From assembly GCF_017104565.1 (NCBI RefSeq), contig NZ_JAAGPD010000015.1, positions 62,001-126,000 on the forward strand: 64,000 nt of DNA, read 5' to 3'. This document shows, in pieces, positions 20,599-29,756 of the stretch. Source of the stretch: Paraburkholderia sp. Tr-20389. GTDB lineage: Bacteria > Pseudomonadota > Gammaproteobacteria > Burkholderiales > Burkholderiaceae. The position numbers and the translations under genes were made by a program. The stretch's first letter is position 1. Each line of letters opens with the position of its first letter. Under the pieces are notes generated by a model. That model searched no databases, had not been told where the DNA came from, and saw nothing but the letters and a program-made list of their open reading frames with translations.

Positions 20599-22497
20599 CT
20601 ACCGCACAACACCGCGAACCACAATTTGCGCCAACGCATCGCGTTCAATCCTCACTAGAGAACTTCGCGCCTGAGCGAACTCATCGGGGCTGCACACCTG
20701 CCGCCCAAACACCGCGCGAAGCCGCCGGGTAATCTGCACGACCCGCGTAGCAGGATCAAAAACATAGTGAGACTGATAGTCGAAAAACCGATCCCGTACC
20801 TCACTGTCGACAGGCAAGTCGGTGACCCGCACCGTATCGGGAAGCGTAATCAAAGCGGTCTCATCAAAATCCCCACCAATGCAGACCCACGGCTGCGTCC
20901 TCTCCGGCTCGGCGAGCCAGGCCTGCACCTGCGTCGCAATGCCCCCCGAAAGGCTGGTCAACGCAGGCAATGCCGTCGTGCCGTCAGGCCACGTAAAGTG
21001 CTCCAGCGTCCCCTGCATCGCAACGGCAAACGGCCCTGAAGTCGCCGTCAACTCTCCCGGCTGCATCCGCGCAATGCCGTGCAACCCCGTCTGCCGCAAA
21101 CGGTCGGCAGCAATCTGCTGCCAACGCTGCCGCGTCGCGCGACGAAACACGTTGCGCTCGAGTTCCGCCGGCACGCCCACATCCTCGACCCGATACGTGA
21201 AAGCAGCCGTCCCCGTCCGGTCGATGTCGATCGCCAGCCGCGCATTGCGGCCGCGTTCCTGCGTCGCGGGCGTGCGCGCGAGCTCGCCGTCGTCGACCAG
21301 CAGCACGGGCCGGTCCATCGCGCCCGGCGGCAAATAACCGAAGCCGACACCGCCCGCCGTCGTATCCGCGTATAACTTCAGCGAAGGAATCCACGTGATC
21401 GCGTGATTGATCGCGCTCGCGCCGTACCCCGGCACATCGGGCAGCGCATAGACAGGCCCGAGATTGAGCAGCACCGCCTGACTGTCGATACCGACTGCCG
21501 CGAGCATCGCACCATACAGCGCGACATGATCCTTGCAATCGCCATAACGGTTGCGCAGGATATCGCTGACCTTGTGCGGCACGGCCGCCGTCTCGCCGAG
21601 AAAAAGCGCAACATAGCGGATGTTCAAACGCACCCAGTCGTACAGGAGCTGAGCCTTCTCACGCGGATCGCCGGTGTGCGCCGTGAGCGCCTGCGCGAGT
21701 TGCGCAACCGCCGGATCGTGCCACGTCGGGTCCTGCGCCGCCGTCCGGTAGCGCTCCGCAAACGACGCGAAATAGCGCGTCGTCGACACCATCAGCCGGT
21801 CACCCCAGGTCGCGTAGCCGACGGCGCCCGCTTCGATGGGCGCATACGGTCCATGCCGGTACTCGAACGTGTAGCGCGTGCGGCCGTTCTCCGTGACGGG
21901 CGGCAACGCGACATAGCCGCGCGCATCGGCGTAGAGCGGCACGTCGGCGGGCAGATCGAAGATCAATTGCTGCATGTCGACAGGGCCGCGCGTCGGTTCG
22001 ACGAAATACGCGAACGTGCCGCCTTGCAGCGGCACCGAGCGTGTCTTGCGAAACGCGAGATGCACGCGTGAACCCGGCTCGACACCCGGAAAGATCACCG
22101 TGCGCAGCACCCCGTCCTGGAAGGTCGGCGCGCCCGCCGAACGCGGCTCCTGAACGTCGCGGATGCCATCGGGCCCGACAGGATGCGCGACGCCGTCGCG
22201 ATCGATCGTCTCGGCCGCGAGCAGCTGCACCTGCTCGATGTCCTTGTTGAACCACACGTAGCGCTGCGCGATATCGTCGACGCCGCTCGTCGTGTTCGCG
22301 CGCAGGATCGTGTCGTCGTGCTCCTCGATCGAGCCGTCCTTCTGCACGACGAACAGATGCACATCGCGCTCGATCGTCGACGGCGGCACGTCGTCGGATG
22401 CGACGCGTTCCTGCGCGTGCACCGCCGCCGCGCCGCAGGCGCAAACCAGCAGCGGCAGCACAGCCGCTGCGCGCAGGCGGCGAACGTGGCGGCTCAT
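20599..22497 (-). CDS. Secreted DUF3857 / transglutaminase-like protein
   Basis: A 632-residue protein with a cleavable signal peptide (MSRHVRRLRAAAVLPLLVCA onward, AHAQ-like site VHAQ). The first half matches the DUF3857 beta-sandwich. The middle, about residues 240-400, is a transglutaminase-like (papain fold) domain with a probable Cys in NRYGDCKDHVALYG and His in INHAITWIPS. The last part is a beta-rich DUF3858-like domain. Such proteins are periplasmic, of unknown function. The start at 22497 overlaps the stop of the AraC gene by ATGA, so the pair is translated together. The 3' end lies 12 bp from repeat element B. Confidence 0.83.
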   Translation of the reverse strand: MSRHVRRLRAAAVLPLLVCACGAAAVHAQERVASDDVPPSTIERDVHLFVVQKDGSIEEHDDTILRANTTSGVDDIAQRYVWFNKDIEQVQLLAAETIDRDGVAHPVGPDGIRDVQEPRSAGAPTFQDGVLRTVIFPGVEPGSRVHLAFRKTRSVPLQGGTFAYFVEPTRGPVDMQQLIFDLPADVPLYADARGYVALPPVTENGRTRYTFEYRHGPYAPIEAGAVGYATWGDRLMVSTTRYFASFAERYRTAAQDPTWHDPAVAQLAQALTAHTGDPREKAQLLYDWVRLNIRYVALFLGETAAVPHKVSDILRNRYGDCKDHVALYGAMLAAVGIDSQAVLLNLGPVYALPDVPGYGASAINHAITWIPSLKLYADTTAGGVGFGYLPPGAMDRPVLLVDDGELARTPATQERGRNARLAIDIDRTGTAAFTYRVEDVGVPAELERNVFRRATRQRWQQIAADRLRQTGLHGIARMQPGELTATSGPFAVAMQGTLEHFTWPDGTTALPALTSLSGGIATQVQAWLAEPERTQPWVCIGGDFDETALITLPDTVRVTDLPVDSEVRDRFFDYQSHYVFDPATRVVQITRRLRAVFGRQVCSPDEFAQARSSLVRIERDALAQIVVRGVVR

Positions 22498-23420
22498 GCC
22501 TTGCGCGCCTCGCAGCGCCGCGCGCCGCGCTGCGTACGCCATGCGCGCGGGCTCATGCCGAATTCGGCGCGAAACGCGTGATTGAAATTGGATACGTCGT
22601 TGAAGCCGCTATCGAACGCGATATCGACGATCTTCGCGTCCTCGTCGACGAGCCGCAACGCCGCATGACGCAGGCGCGCGCGCAGCACATATTGATGCGG
22701 CGTCACGCCCGTGACCCGTTCGAAGCTGCGCAGAAAGTAGAAATCGGACAGGCCGCACAGTCGCGCGAGACTCGCAAGGGGATGCGGCGCATCGGGCGTT
22801 TCGTCAATCAGGCGCACGGCCTGCGTGACGCGCGACCAGGCGCTCGCGCTCGTCGCACTCGTCGCACTTGCACAGCGTTTCGCATCGGCTTGCGTCGAAC
22901 GCAGAGTGAGATCGGCAAGGTCGACGGCGAGTTCGTCCCATGCAACAGGCGCGCTATGCGTCGCCCCGCTGCAAGCCCGCGCGATCAATGAGGAAAACAC
23001 CCGCAGCGGCGGCATGCGGGCGTGCCGAAACGATGCGTCGGTACGAGACAGGCCCATGTCCGCTGCTAACCGCTCGAAATACTCAGGCTGATAGTGAAAC
23101 GACACGCAGCGGTCGCCGGGTGCATGCCGATGGCCACATTCGAAGCATTCGCCCGCGTTGCCGAGCAGCAGCGAGCCGGGTGTGAGCAGTTCGCGCCCGG
23201 CTGCGGACCGGTAGCCGAACGCCCCCGCCACCACCATTGCGATGCACACGCCTGCATGCCGTTCCTCGAACGGCCGGTCGCGCGGGCCGAAGGTGCACAG
23301 CACATCCGTCACCGACCAGCCGTCGCCCGCCGCCAGCGTGCGCATCCGCGTGTCGCCGGGCACGCCGAGCGTGTCGCGGCGTGCCAGCGCGGCTTCGAGA
23401 TCGACGGCAATTTTTCCCAA
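22494..23420 (-). CDS. AraC-family transcriptional regulator
   Basis: A protein of 308 residues with an N-terminal cupin-like sensing half and a C-terminal AraC HTH pair (LARLCGLSDFYFLRSFERV and AFDSGFNDVSNFNHAFRAEF). A TTG start at 23420 is preferred because GAGGTG lies 5-6 nt upstream; a longer frame back to 23522 adds an Arg-rich stretch without family character. A Ser/Ala/Thr run near residue 200 is a likely hinge. It is divergent from the lipocalin-like gene and overlaps the following transglutaminase-fold gene, which may therefore be its target. Ligand unknown. Confidence 0.8.
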   Translation of the reverse strand: MGKIAVDLEAALARRDTLGVPGDTRMRTLAAGDGWSVTDVLCTFGPRDRPFEERHAGVCIAMVVAGAFGYRSAAGRELLTPGSLLLGNAGECFECGHRHAPGDRCVSFHYQPEYFERLAADMGLSRTDASFRHARMPPLRVFSSLIARACSGATHSAPVAWDELAVDLADLTLRSTQADAKRCASATSATSASAWSRVTQAVRLIDETPDAPHPLASLARLCGLSDFYFLRSFERVTGVTPHQYVLRARLRHAALRLVDEDAKIVDIAFDSGFNDVSNFNHAFRAEFGMSPRAWRTQRGARRCEARKA

Positions 23421-23528
23421 GATGTCACCTCGTGGGGTCCGTATGCTGGTTTTATCACAACGGCGGCAGGCGCGGCGCGATGCGTCGCCGCCCCTTTCAA
23501 TCGACTTCGGCAGAGGGAGCAACGTTCA

Positions 23529-24077
23529 ATGAATGCATTGGATCAAGGTCTCGCCCGCGGGTTTCATGCAGCACTCGGCGCGCCTGGGCGCGCGGCAGAC
23601 ATCGACGCAGCGCATGACCTGTACGGCTGGCTCGTCGGCAGTTGGGACATGGACGTGCTGCACTATCGCGTCGACGTCCGCGAGCGGCATCTGACGGGCG
23701 AAATTCACTTCGGCTGGGCGCTCGAAGGCCGCGCCGTGCAGGACGTGTGGATCATGCCGCGTCTCGCGGAGCGCGGCGCGCCGCGCGAGCCCGGCTTCGA
23801 CATGTACGGCACGACGCTGCGCGTCTGGGATGCCGCCATCGAAGCGTGGCGCGTCACCTATATCAACCCCGCGAACGGACAGCGCGACGAACTGGTCGGA
23901 CGGAGAATCGGGCGCGATATCGTGCAGATCGGCACGCACGCAAACGGTACGCCGATCCGCTGGAACTTCACCGAGATCGCCGACGACGCGTTCCGCTGGA
24001 CAGGCGTCGCGCTCGCGCCGGACGGCGTCACATGGAATCTGGAAGGCGAGTTCGTCGCGCGGCGCAGGCGCGGCTAG
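23529..24077 (+). CDS. Lipocalin-like (DUF1579-type) protein
   Basis: A 182-residue protein without signal peptide. The centre (LVGSWDMDVLHYRVD, GEIHFGWALEGRAVQDVW, TLRVWD, WNFTEI) resembles the DUF1579/lipocalin-like beta-barrel group, whose biochemical function is unknown. A good ribosome site (GAGGGAG) lies 9 nt before ATG 23529. It is divergent from the AraC regulator with 108 bp between them, a classic regulator-target arrangement. Cytosolic. Confidence 0.75.
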   Translation: MNALDQGLARGFHAALGAPGRAADIDAAHDLYGWLVGSWDMDVLHYRVDVRERHLTGEIHFGWALEGRAVQDVWIMPRLAERGAPREPGFDMYGTTLRVWDAAIEAWRVTYINPANGQRDELVGRRIGRDIVQIGTHANGTPIRWNFTEIADDAFRWTGVALAPDGVTWNLEGEFVARRRRG

Positions 24078-24105
24078 CGCCCTTGCGAGCCGCCGTGCAG
24101 ATGGA

Positions 24106-25494
24106 TCAGTGCTGCCGCAACTCCGCGCCTTCGTCCTTCGACAGCTTCACGAAGAAGAACAGCGAGCACAGCACGGCCGCGCCGACCACGAAGAACGCCG
24201 GCGAGAAATCGCGCGCGGTGAGATGCGCGGCGCTGCCGCCGTGCAGATGCGCCGTCAGCGCGAGCAGCGACGCGCCGAACGCCACGCCGAGACTCACCGA
24301 CAACTGCTGCGCCATGCCGGACAGCGCCGTTGCGCGGCTCATCTTCGGCTTGGGCATGTCGGAATAGCCGAGCGTGTTGAGCGTGACCATCGCGAGCGAA
24401 TTGAACAGGCCGCCCACCAGCAGCACGCAAAAGATCAGCAGATGAGGCGTGCTGGGCCTGAACAACCCATAGCACGCGTAGAAGCAGCCCGTCGCGCAGG
24501 TCGCGACGATCAGCAGCGTGCGAAAGCCGATGCGCCGGATCGCCGTGCTCATCACGCCGCGCACGGCGAGCGAGCCCACCGCCGTCGCGACACTCAGCGA
24601 TCCCGACGTGAGCGGAGACAGACCGAAGCCGAGCTGCAGCATCAACGGCATCAGGAACGGCGACGCGCCGATGCCGATGCGCAGCGGCATCCCGCCGAGC
24701 ACGGCCGTCCGGTATGCCTTGTAGCGCAGCAGCAAGGGATCGATGATGGCATCGGCGTGACGGCGGCTATACAGCCAGTACAGCAGCATCGACAGCGCGC
24801 CCGTGCCCGTGAACGCGAAGGTCACCCATTGCGGCACGAGCCCGCGCCCTGCCGTGTCCAGCCCACCGACGAGACCGACGAGCCCTGTCGACAGCAGGAT
24901 GAAGCCGGGCAGATCGAAGCGCTCGTCGAGCGCTTCATGCGTGTCTTCGATGAACGAAAGCGCGCACAGCACGCCGATCACGCCGAACGGCACGTTCAAC
25001 AGGAAGATCCAGCGCCACGACGTGAACGTCACCACGACTCCGCCGAGCAGCGGCCCCGCAAGCCGCCCCACCGCGCCCGGCACCGTGAACCACACCATCG
25101 CCGCCACCATGCGCGCGGGCGGCACGCTGCGCAGCAGGATCAACCGGCCGACGGGCACCATCATCGCGCCGCCCATCCCCTGCAGCACGCGAAACACGAC
25201 GAGCTGCGGCAGCGAAGTCGCGATTCCGCATAACGCCGAAGCCAAAGAAAACAGACCGATCGCCGAGCAGAACACGCGGCGCGCACCGAAGCGATCGGCA
25301 AGCCAGCCGCTCGCCGGCAGGAACACGGCGAGACTGAGCAGATAGGAGGTGATCGCGAGATTCAGATGCAGTGCCTCGACGCCGAGCGAGCGCGCGATGG
25401 AAGGCAGCGCGGTCGCCATGATCGACGTATCGAGGTTTTGCAGGAACAGCGGACAGGCAACGATCAGCGGAATGATGCGGGCGCGGTCGGTCAT
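24106..25494 (-). CDS. MFS drug/metabolite exporter, DHA2 (EmrB/QacA) family
   Basis: A 462-residue inner-membrane protein with about 14 membrane segments. DHA2 marks are LDTSIMATALPSIARSLG near the start, GWLADRFGARRVF (motif A) and RVLQGMGGAMMVPVG (motif C region). Likely a proton-driven efflux pump; no membrane-fusion partner is adjacent, so it probably works alone. Substrate unknown. Confidence 0.88.
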   Translation of the reverse strand: MTDRARIIPLIVACPLFLQNLDTSIMATALPSIARSLGVEALHLNLAITSYLLSLAVFLPASGWLADRFGARRVFCSAIGLFSLASALCGIATSLPQLVVFRVLQGMGGAMMVPVGRLILLRSVPPARMVAAMVWFTVPGAVGRLAGPLLGGVVVTFTSWRWIFLLNVPFGVIGVLCALSFIEDTHEALDERFDLPGFILLSTGLVGLVGGLDTAGRGLVPQWVTFAFTGTGALSMLLYWLYSRRHADAIIDPLLLRYKAYRTAVLGGMPLRIGIGASPFLMPLMLQLGFGLSPLTSGSLSVATAVGSLAVRGVMSTAIRRIGFRTLLIVATCATGCFYACYGLFRPSTPHLLIFCVLLVGGLFNSLAMVTLNTLGYSDMPKPKMSRATALSGMAQQLSVSLGVAFGASLLALTAHLHGGSAAHLTARDFSPAFFVVGAAVLCSLFFFVKLSKDEGAELRQH

Positions 25495-25637
25495 CCTTTT
25501 CTTTTACCGCAAATCCGCCGCAGGTGGCGAGCGCCGCTGTGGGCTACGGTATTACCGTTTGTTGCGCACGCCATTTTCTCGACGATGGCACGCGAACGAC
25601 ACGGCGCTTGCGCGCCGATGCCGACGCTACTGCATCC

Positions 25638-26861
25638 TCAACGCGCCGTTTCTTCGAGCGCGCGGCGCACCGCAAGCGCGATGCCGCGCGCCGCGAGCGT
25701 CACTTCATCGAGCGAAGGGAACGTCGGCGCGATGCGCAGATGCCGGTCTTCTTCATCGCGTCCGTACGGATACGCGGCGCCCGCCGGCGTCAGCACGAGC
25801 CCCGCCTCGGCCGCGAGCGCGACCGTGCGTTTCGCATGGCCCTTCGGCACATACAGGCTGATGAAATAGCCGCCTTCAGGACGGTTCCACGAGACATCGG
25901 GCAGATCGCCGAGCAAGCTTTCGAAGGTGGAGATCACCGCGTCGAACTTCGGCCGCAGCAGCGCGCGATGCTTCGCCATCAAACGCTCGAGCCCGTCGCG
26001 GTCGCGCAGATAACGCACATGACGCAGCTGGTTCAGCTTGTCGGGGCCGATGGTCCGCACGCTCATCTGCTTCTGCCACCAGCCGATATTGCGCGGCGAC
26101 GACGCCAGAAACGCGATGCCGCCGCCCGCCACCGTGACCTTCGACAGCGACGCGAACACGAGCGCGCGATCCGCATGCCCTGCCCGTTCGCACAGTTCGA
26201 CAACGTTGGGTGTCGTGTGCGCCGTGTCCGTCAGATGGTGGAAGCGATACGCATCGTCCCAGAAGAGCCGGAAATCGCTCGCGGCGGCGGGCAGCGAGGC
26301 CAGCCGTTCGATCGTTTCCGTCGACCAGATCGCGCCGCTCGGGTTGCTGTAGAGCGGCATGCACCAGATGCCCTTGATGGACGCATCGGTCTTCACATGC
26401 GCTTCGACCACGTCCATGTCGGGGCCGTCCTGATTCGTCGGCACGGGAATCATGCGGATGCCGAGCGCCTCGCAGATCGCGAAGTGCCGGTCGTAACCCG
26501 GCACGGGACACAGGAACGCGACCTCGCCCTGTTTGCTCCAGGGAGCGTGGTCGGGCACGCCGTGAAGCATCGCGAATGCGAGCGCATCGTGCATCAGTTC
26601 GAGGCTCGAATTGCCTGCCGCGACCACCTGCGCCGCATCGACGTCGAGCAGTTGCGCGCCGAGCTCGCGTGCCTCGGGCAAGCCCAGCAGATGACCGTAG
26701 TTCCGGCAGTCGATACCGTCGCGCGACAGGAAGCCGGCCGTGCCCGCTTCGTCGAGCAACGCGCGCGACAGATCCAGTTGTTCGGGCGACGGCTTGCCGC
26801 GCGACATGTCGAGCCGCATCGCAAGCTGTTTGAATTCGTCGTAAGTGGTCGGCGTGGTCAT
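25638..26861 (-). CDS. PLP-dependent aminotransferase (aspartate aminotransferase-like, MocR-type fold)
   Basis: A 407-residue fold-type I aminotransferase of the group often annotated as aminotransferase class I/II or Asp_aminotransf. It has PVPGYDRHF, the LYSNPSGAIWS loop, WDDAYRFHHL, and the PLP lysine in FASLSKVTVAGGGIAF near residue 240. Substrate specificity cannot be read from sequence. ATG 26861 follows GGGGA. Divergent from a LysR regulator 124 bp away that probably controls it. Confidence 0.87.
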   Translation of the reverse strand: MTTPTTYDEFKQLAMRLDMSRGKPSPEQLDLSRALLDEAGTAGFLSRDGIDCRNYGHLLGLPEARELGAQLLDVDAAQVVAAGNSSLELMHDALAFAMLHGVPDHAPWSKQGEVAFLCPVPGYDRHFAICEALGIRMIPVPTNQDGPDMDVVEAHVKTDASIKGIWCMPLYSNPSGAIWSTETIERLASLPAAASDFRLFWDDAYRFHHLTDTAHTTPNVVELCERAGHADRALVFASLSKVTVAGGGIAFLASSPRNIGWWQKQMSVRTIGPDKLNQLRHVRYLRDRDGLERLMAKHRALLRPKFDAVISTFESLLGDLPDVSWNRPEGGYFISLYVPKGHAKRTVALAAEAGLVLTPAGAAYPYGRDEEDRHLRIAPTFPSLDEVTLAARGIALAVRRALEETAR

Positions 26862-26933
26862 GATGTCCCCGTTTGACATGCAGTGTGTGAAACCAGTATG
26901 CCGCCGCCCCTGAGTTCAGACAAACGCGTTATA

Positions 26934-26970
26934 TTGAACATTTCGATCAATAATTCTGATAGTTGTTCAA
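26934..26970. promoter_or_regulatory. Dyad between aminotransferase and LysR genes
   Basis: TTGAACA and TGTTCAA form a perfect 7-bp inverted repeat with a 23-bp AT-rich spacer in the divergent promoter region, just ahead of the LysR start. Probable regulator binding region. Confidence 0.45.
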
Positions 26971-26984
26971 GGGGATGCAAGCGG

Positions 26985-27839
26985 ATGAAAGCTCTCGATC
27001 TCGATGTGCTCGCCATGTTCGTCGCTATCGCCGATACGGGCAGTTTCGTGCGCGGCGCGACGCTCGTGCATCGTTCGCAATCGGCGCTGAGCATGCAGAT
27101 CCGCTCGCTCGAAACCGCCATCGGCAAGCCGCTGTTCGTGCGTGGGCCGCGCAGCGTGACGCTCACGCAGGACGGCCAGGTGCTGCTCAGCTACGCGCGC
27201 CGCATGCTCGCGCTGCGCGACGAAGCGTGGGCGTCGGTCGTGCATCCGGAAGTGACGGGCCGCGTGGCGATCGGCGTGCCGGACGACTATGCGTCCTCAC
27301 TGCTGCCAACGGTGCTGCGCAACTTCTCGGCGACCTATCCGAAGGTCGAGATCCAGGTGGTCAGCCTGCCGAGCAACGCGCTCGCACCGCTCCTGAAGGA
27401 CAACAAGATCGACCTCGCGTGCGTGACGCGCGTGAAGGGTCTCGCGGGCGAATTCATCCGGCTCGAACCGATGGTGTGGGCGGGCACCGCCGCCGCGGGG
27501 CGCGAAGTATGGAAGGAGCGCCCGCTGCCCATCGCACTGTTCGGCGACGGCAGCGTCGCGCGTGCCAACGCGATTCAAACGCTGGAGCGCGCGAAGATCG
27601 CGTATCGCACGTCGTATGAAAGTCCGAGTCTGATGGGGCTGTTGAGCATGGTCGAGGCAGGCCTCGCAGTCGCGCCCCTTGCGCGCTGCGCGGTGCCCGA
27701 GCGCTTCGTCACGCTGGGACGTCAGCATGGCCTGCCAAAGCTGCCGGAACTGGAGATCATCCTCGCGCGCAGCGCACGCTCGAACCGGCCGCCTTGCGAC
27801 TATCTGGCCGAGCAGATTCTCAGCGAACTGCGCGACTGA
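26985..27839 (+). CDS. LysR-family regulator
   Basis: A 284-residue LTTR: winged HTH at residues 4-62 (LAMFVAIADTGSFVRGATLV, QSALSMQIRSLE) and a two-lobed effector domain. ATG 26985 (MKALDLDVLAMF) is used; upstream in-frame ATGs fall in the promoter dyad. Divergent from the aminotransferase gene and most likely its regulator. Convergent with the following HTH gene, 15 bp apart. Confidence 0.88.
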   Translation: MKALDLDVLAMFVAIADTGSFVRGATLVHRSQSALSMQIRSLETAIGKPLFVRGPRSVTLTQDGQVLLSYARRMLALRDEAWASVVHPEVTGRVAIGVPDDYASSLLPTVLRNFSATYPKVEIQVVSLPSNALAPLLKDNKIDLACVTRVKGLAGEFIRLEPMVWAGTAAAGREVWKERPLPIALFGDGSVARANAIQTLERAKIAYRTSYESPSLMGLLSMVEAGLAVAPLARCAVPERFVTLGRQHGLPKLPELEIILARSARSNRPPCDYLAEQILSELRD

Positions 27840-27854
27840 TCATCGCAACAGCGT

Positions 27855-28517
27855 TCACCCCTCTTCGCCCAGTTGCACGAGCAACGCATGCAGCCGTTCG
27901 GTATGACGCAACAGCATGCTGCGATGTTTGTCGATCTGTTCGAGACGGCCGGCGAGATCGGCGAGGACGGGGTCGTCAGTTTCTGCGGCCGACAGCACGT
28001 CCTCGACTTTCGCGCGCACCGCTGAAAACTCGACGGGCGGATGTGTCAGCGAACGCTCGAAGCGCCGCACTTCCTGCACGGCGAGATCGCGCACCTTGCG
28101 AAAATAGGCCTGACGCCGGTGCAATTCGGCTTCGACGACCTCGTCTTCAGGACGCCGCTGCGGCTGCTGGCCGAAGATCGGCTCCGGCGGCCGCAGCACC
28201 GATTTCTTGCGGACGGGATGCGCAGTGCCGCGAAAACGCGCGAGAGGCGTTTCGTTGTCGATGGCGTCGCGCGCGTTGTCCGGGACCTCGGACGCTTCGT
28301 GCGGCGCATTCATCCAGCCGCCCGGCAGGCCCGTCACCGCTTCGACGCCGCGCACGAATTCTTCGCTGAAGTCGCGCTGGCCTGCGAGCATCAGCTTGAG
28401 GTACGACGCGGAGAAGGTCATCATCCGCGCGAGACGCGTCGCCGCGCCGACTTCGCGTGTCAACAGGGCGAGATTGGCTCGCCAGATAGGAAGCAGGGAT
28501 TCGTCGGAATATTCCAT
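27855..28517 (-). CDS. Putative HTH (XRE-like) regulatory protein with coiled-coil tail
   Basis: A 220-residue protein. Residues 8-60 resemble a phage-type helix-turn-helix (TRLARMMTFSASYLKLMLAG, EEFVRGVEAVTGLPGGWM). The second half is long charged helix (LHRRQAYFRKVRDLAVQEV, LEQIDKHRSMLLRHTERLH), probably a coiled coil for dimerisation. No membrane segment. ATG 28517 (MEYSDESLLP) follows GGAAG; ATG 28535 (MKEDPAMEYS) is an equal alternative. Target unknown. Confidence 0.7.
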   Translation of the reverse strand: MEYSDESLLPIWRANLALLTREVGAATRLARMMTFSASYLKLMLAGQRDFSEEFVRGVEAVTGLPGGWMNAPHEASEVPDNARDAIDNETPLARFRGTAHPVRKKSVLRPPEPIFGQQPQRRPEDEVVEAELHRRQAYFRKVRDLAVQEVRRFERSLTHPPVEFSAVRAKVEDVLSAAETDDPVLADLAGRLEQIDKHRSMLLRHTERLHALLVQLGEEG

Positions 28518-28750
28518 TGCTGGGTCTTCCTTCATCAGTCTCTTGCTGCTGGCGCCTGTTTGCCTGTGTCGATCCGGCCGCACGCGCCGCAAGGCGCATG
28601 CCCGTGCGCCGCGTCCGACAAAGATAGACGCATCGCCACGCGGCGCGCAACCAGATTCGCACGGCGTATGCGGCACAAAGACAACACACGCGCACGTCGC
28701 AGCGCGTGTGCACTTCACTGATGAATTGACCCCGGTTGGCGCGCAGCGTT

Positions 28751-28868
28751 CCACATGCGTCGCAAGCGCATGTGGATTTTCGGTTATGGCCGATAAAGAG
28801 GAATGAGCGGCGCGTCCGGACGGACGCCCGGGAGATCGATGCGCGCGGGGACGCGCGCTTTTGCTTCG
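28751..28868 (+). other. Three consecutive hairpins, possible small RNA or terminators
   Basis: This part of a 372-bp gene-free space between the HTH gene and hutG holds three perfect stems on the plus strand. CCACATGCG/CGCATGTGG (28751-28775) is followed by ATTTTC. GCGTCC-GGAC-GGACGC starts near 28811. GCGCGCG-GGGA-CGCGCGC starts near 28841 and is followed by TTTTGC. No coding frame runs through them. The T tails point along the plus strand, yet no plus-strand gene lies between 27839 and here, so a small RNA is possible. Confidence 0.35.
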
Positions 28869-28889
28869 TGCAGCAGTGCCCGGACGTAC

Positions 28890-29702
28890 TCAGGCAGCCG
28901 CGACGCGATCGAGCGCCGTCTTCACGAGCTTTGCGAGCAGCGGCTCGATTTTCGCGGCGAGCGCGTCGTCGTACGCATAGGGCATCTGTTCCTGCATGTA
29001 GGTGATCTGCGACAGCTCCAGCTGCACCGCATGCACGTTCTTCTCAGGCTGGCCATAGTGGCGCGTGATGTAGCCGCCCTTGAAGCGCCCATTCGCGACG
29101 GCCGTATAACCGCCGTGTTCTTCGACGACTTTCGCCAATGCTTCCGCGAGCCCTGCTACCGCACTCGCGCCGTTCGACGTGCCGAAGTTGAAATCGGGCA
29201 AGCGTCCATCGAAAAAGCGCGGCACATGCGAGCGGATCGAATGCGCTTCCCACAGCAGCACCTTGCCGTGCTGTGCTGTCAGCCTGGCGAGTTCGCCCTG
29301 CAACGCTTCGTGATACGGCTTCCAGTACGCGTCGCGACGCCGTGCGACTTCGGCGTCGTCGGGCAAGCGGCCGTCGCGATACAGCGGCTCCTTGTCGAAG
29401 GTGTCGACGGGCAACAGGCCCGTCGTGTCCTGCCCCGGATAGAGGTTCGCGCCATCGGGCGGACGGTTCAGGTCGATCACGTAACGCGCGTAAGTGGGCG
29501 CGAGAATCGACGCGCCCATGCGCTTCGCGAACGCGTACAGGCGATCGAGATGCCAGTCGCAATCGTCGGTGCGCGCAGCGGCGTCCGTCATCTGTGCGGC
29601 GATATCGGCTGGAATGCGCGTGCCCAGATGCGGGATCGAGATCAGGAACGGCAAGCTTCCCCGATGCAGCGAGAAGACGGGCAAGGTGTCGGTGGCAGTC
29701 AT
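28890..29702 (-). CDS. hutG: N-formylglutamate deformylase
   Basis: A 270-residue zinc amidohydrolase of the HutG type that cleaves N-formylglutamate to glutamate and formate, the last step of five-step histidine breakdown. It has SIPHLGTRIP, YVIDLNRPPDGANLYPG and the metal-site segment WEAHSIRSHVPRFFDGRLPD. It is the final gene of the hut operon and starts 54 bp after hutF. Full length. Confidence 0.94.
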   Translation of the reverse strand: MTATDTLPVFSLHRGSLPFLISIPHLGTRIPADIAAQMTDAAARTDDCDWHLDRLYAFAKRMGASILAPTYARYVIDLNRPPDGANLYPGQDTTGLLPVDTFDKEPLYRDGRLPDDAEVARRRDAYWKPYHEALQGELARLTAQHGKVLLWEAHSIRSHVPRFFDGRLPDFNFGTSNGASAVAGLAEALAKVVEEHGGYTAVANGRFKGGYITRHYGQPEKNVHAVQLELSQITYMQEQMPYAYDDALAAKIEPLLAKLVKTALDRVAAA

Positions 29703-29756
29703 GTCGTCAGTGCTTCTCAGAGTTGAGTCGTAGTGCGGCAGCGCAAGGCTTGCGCT

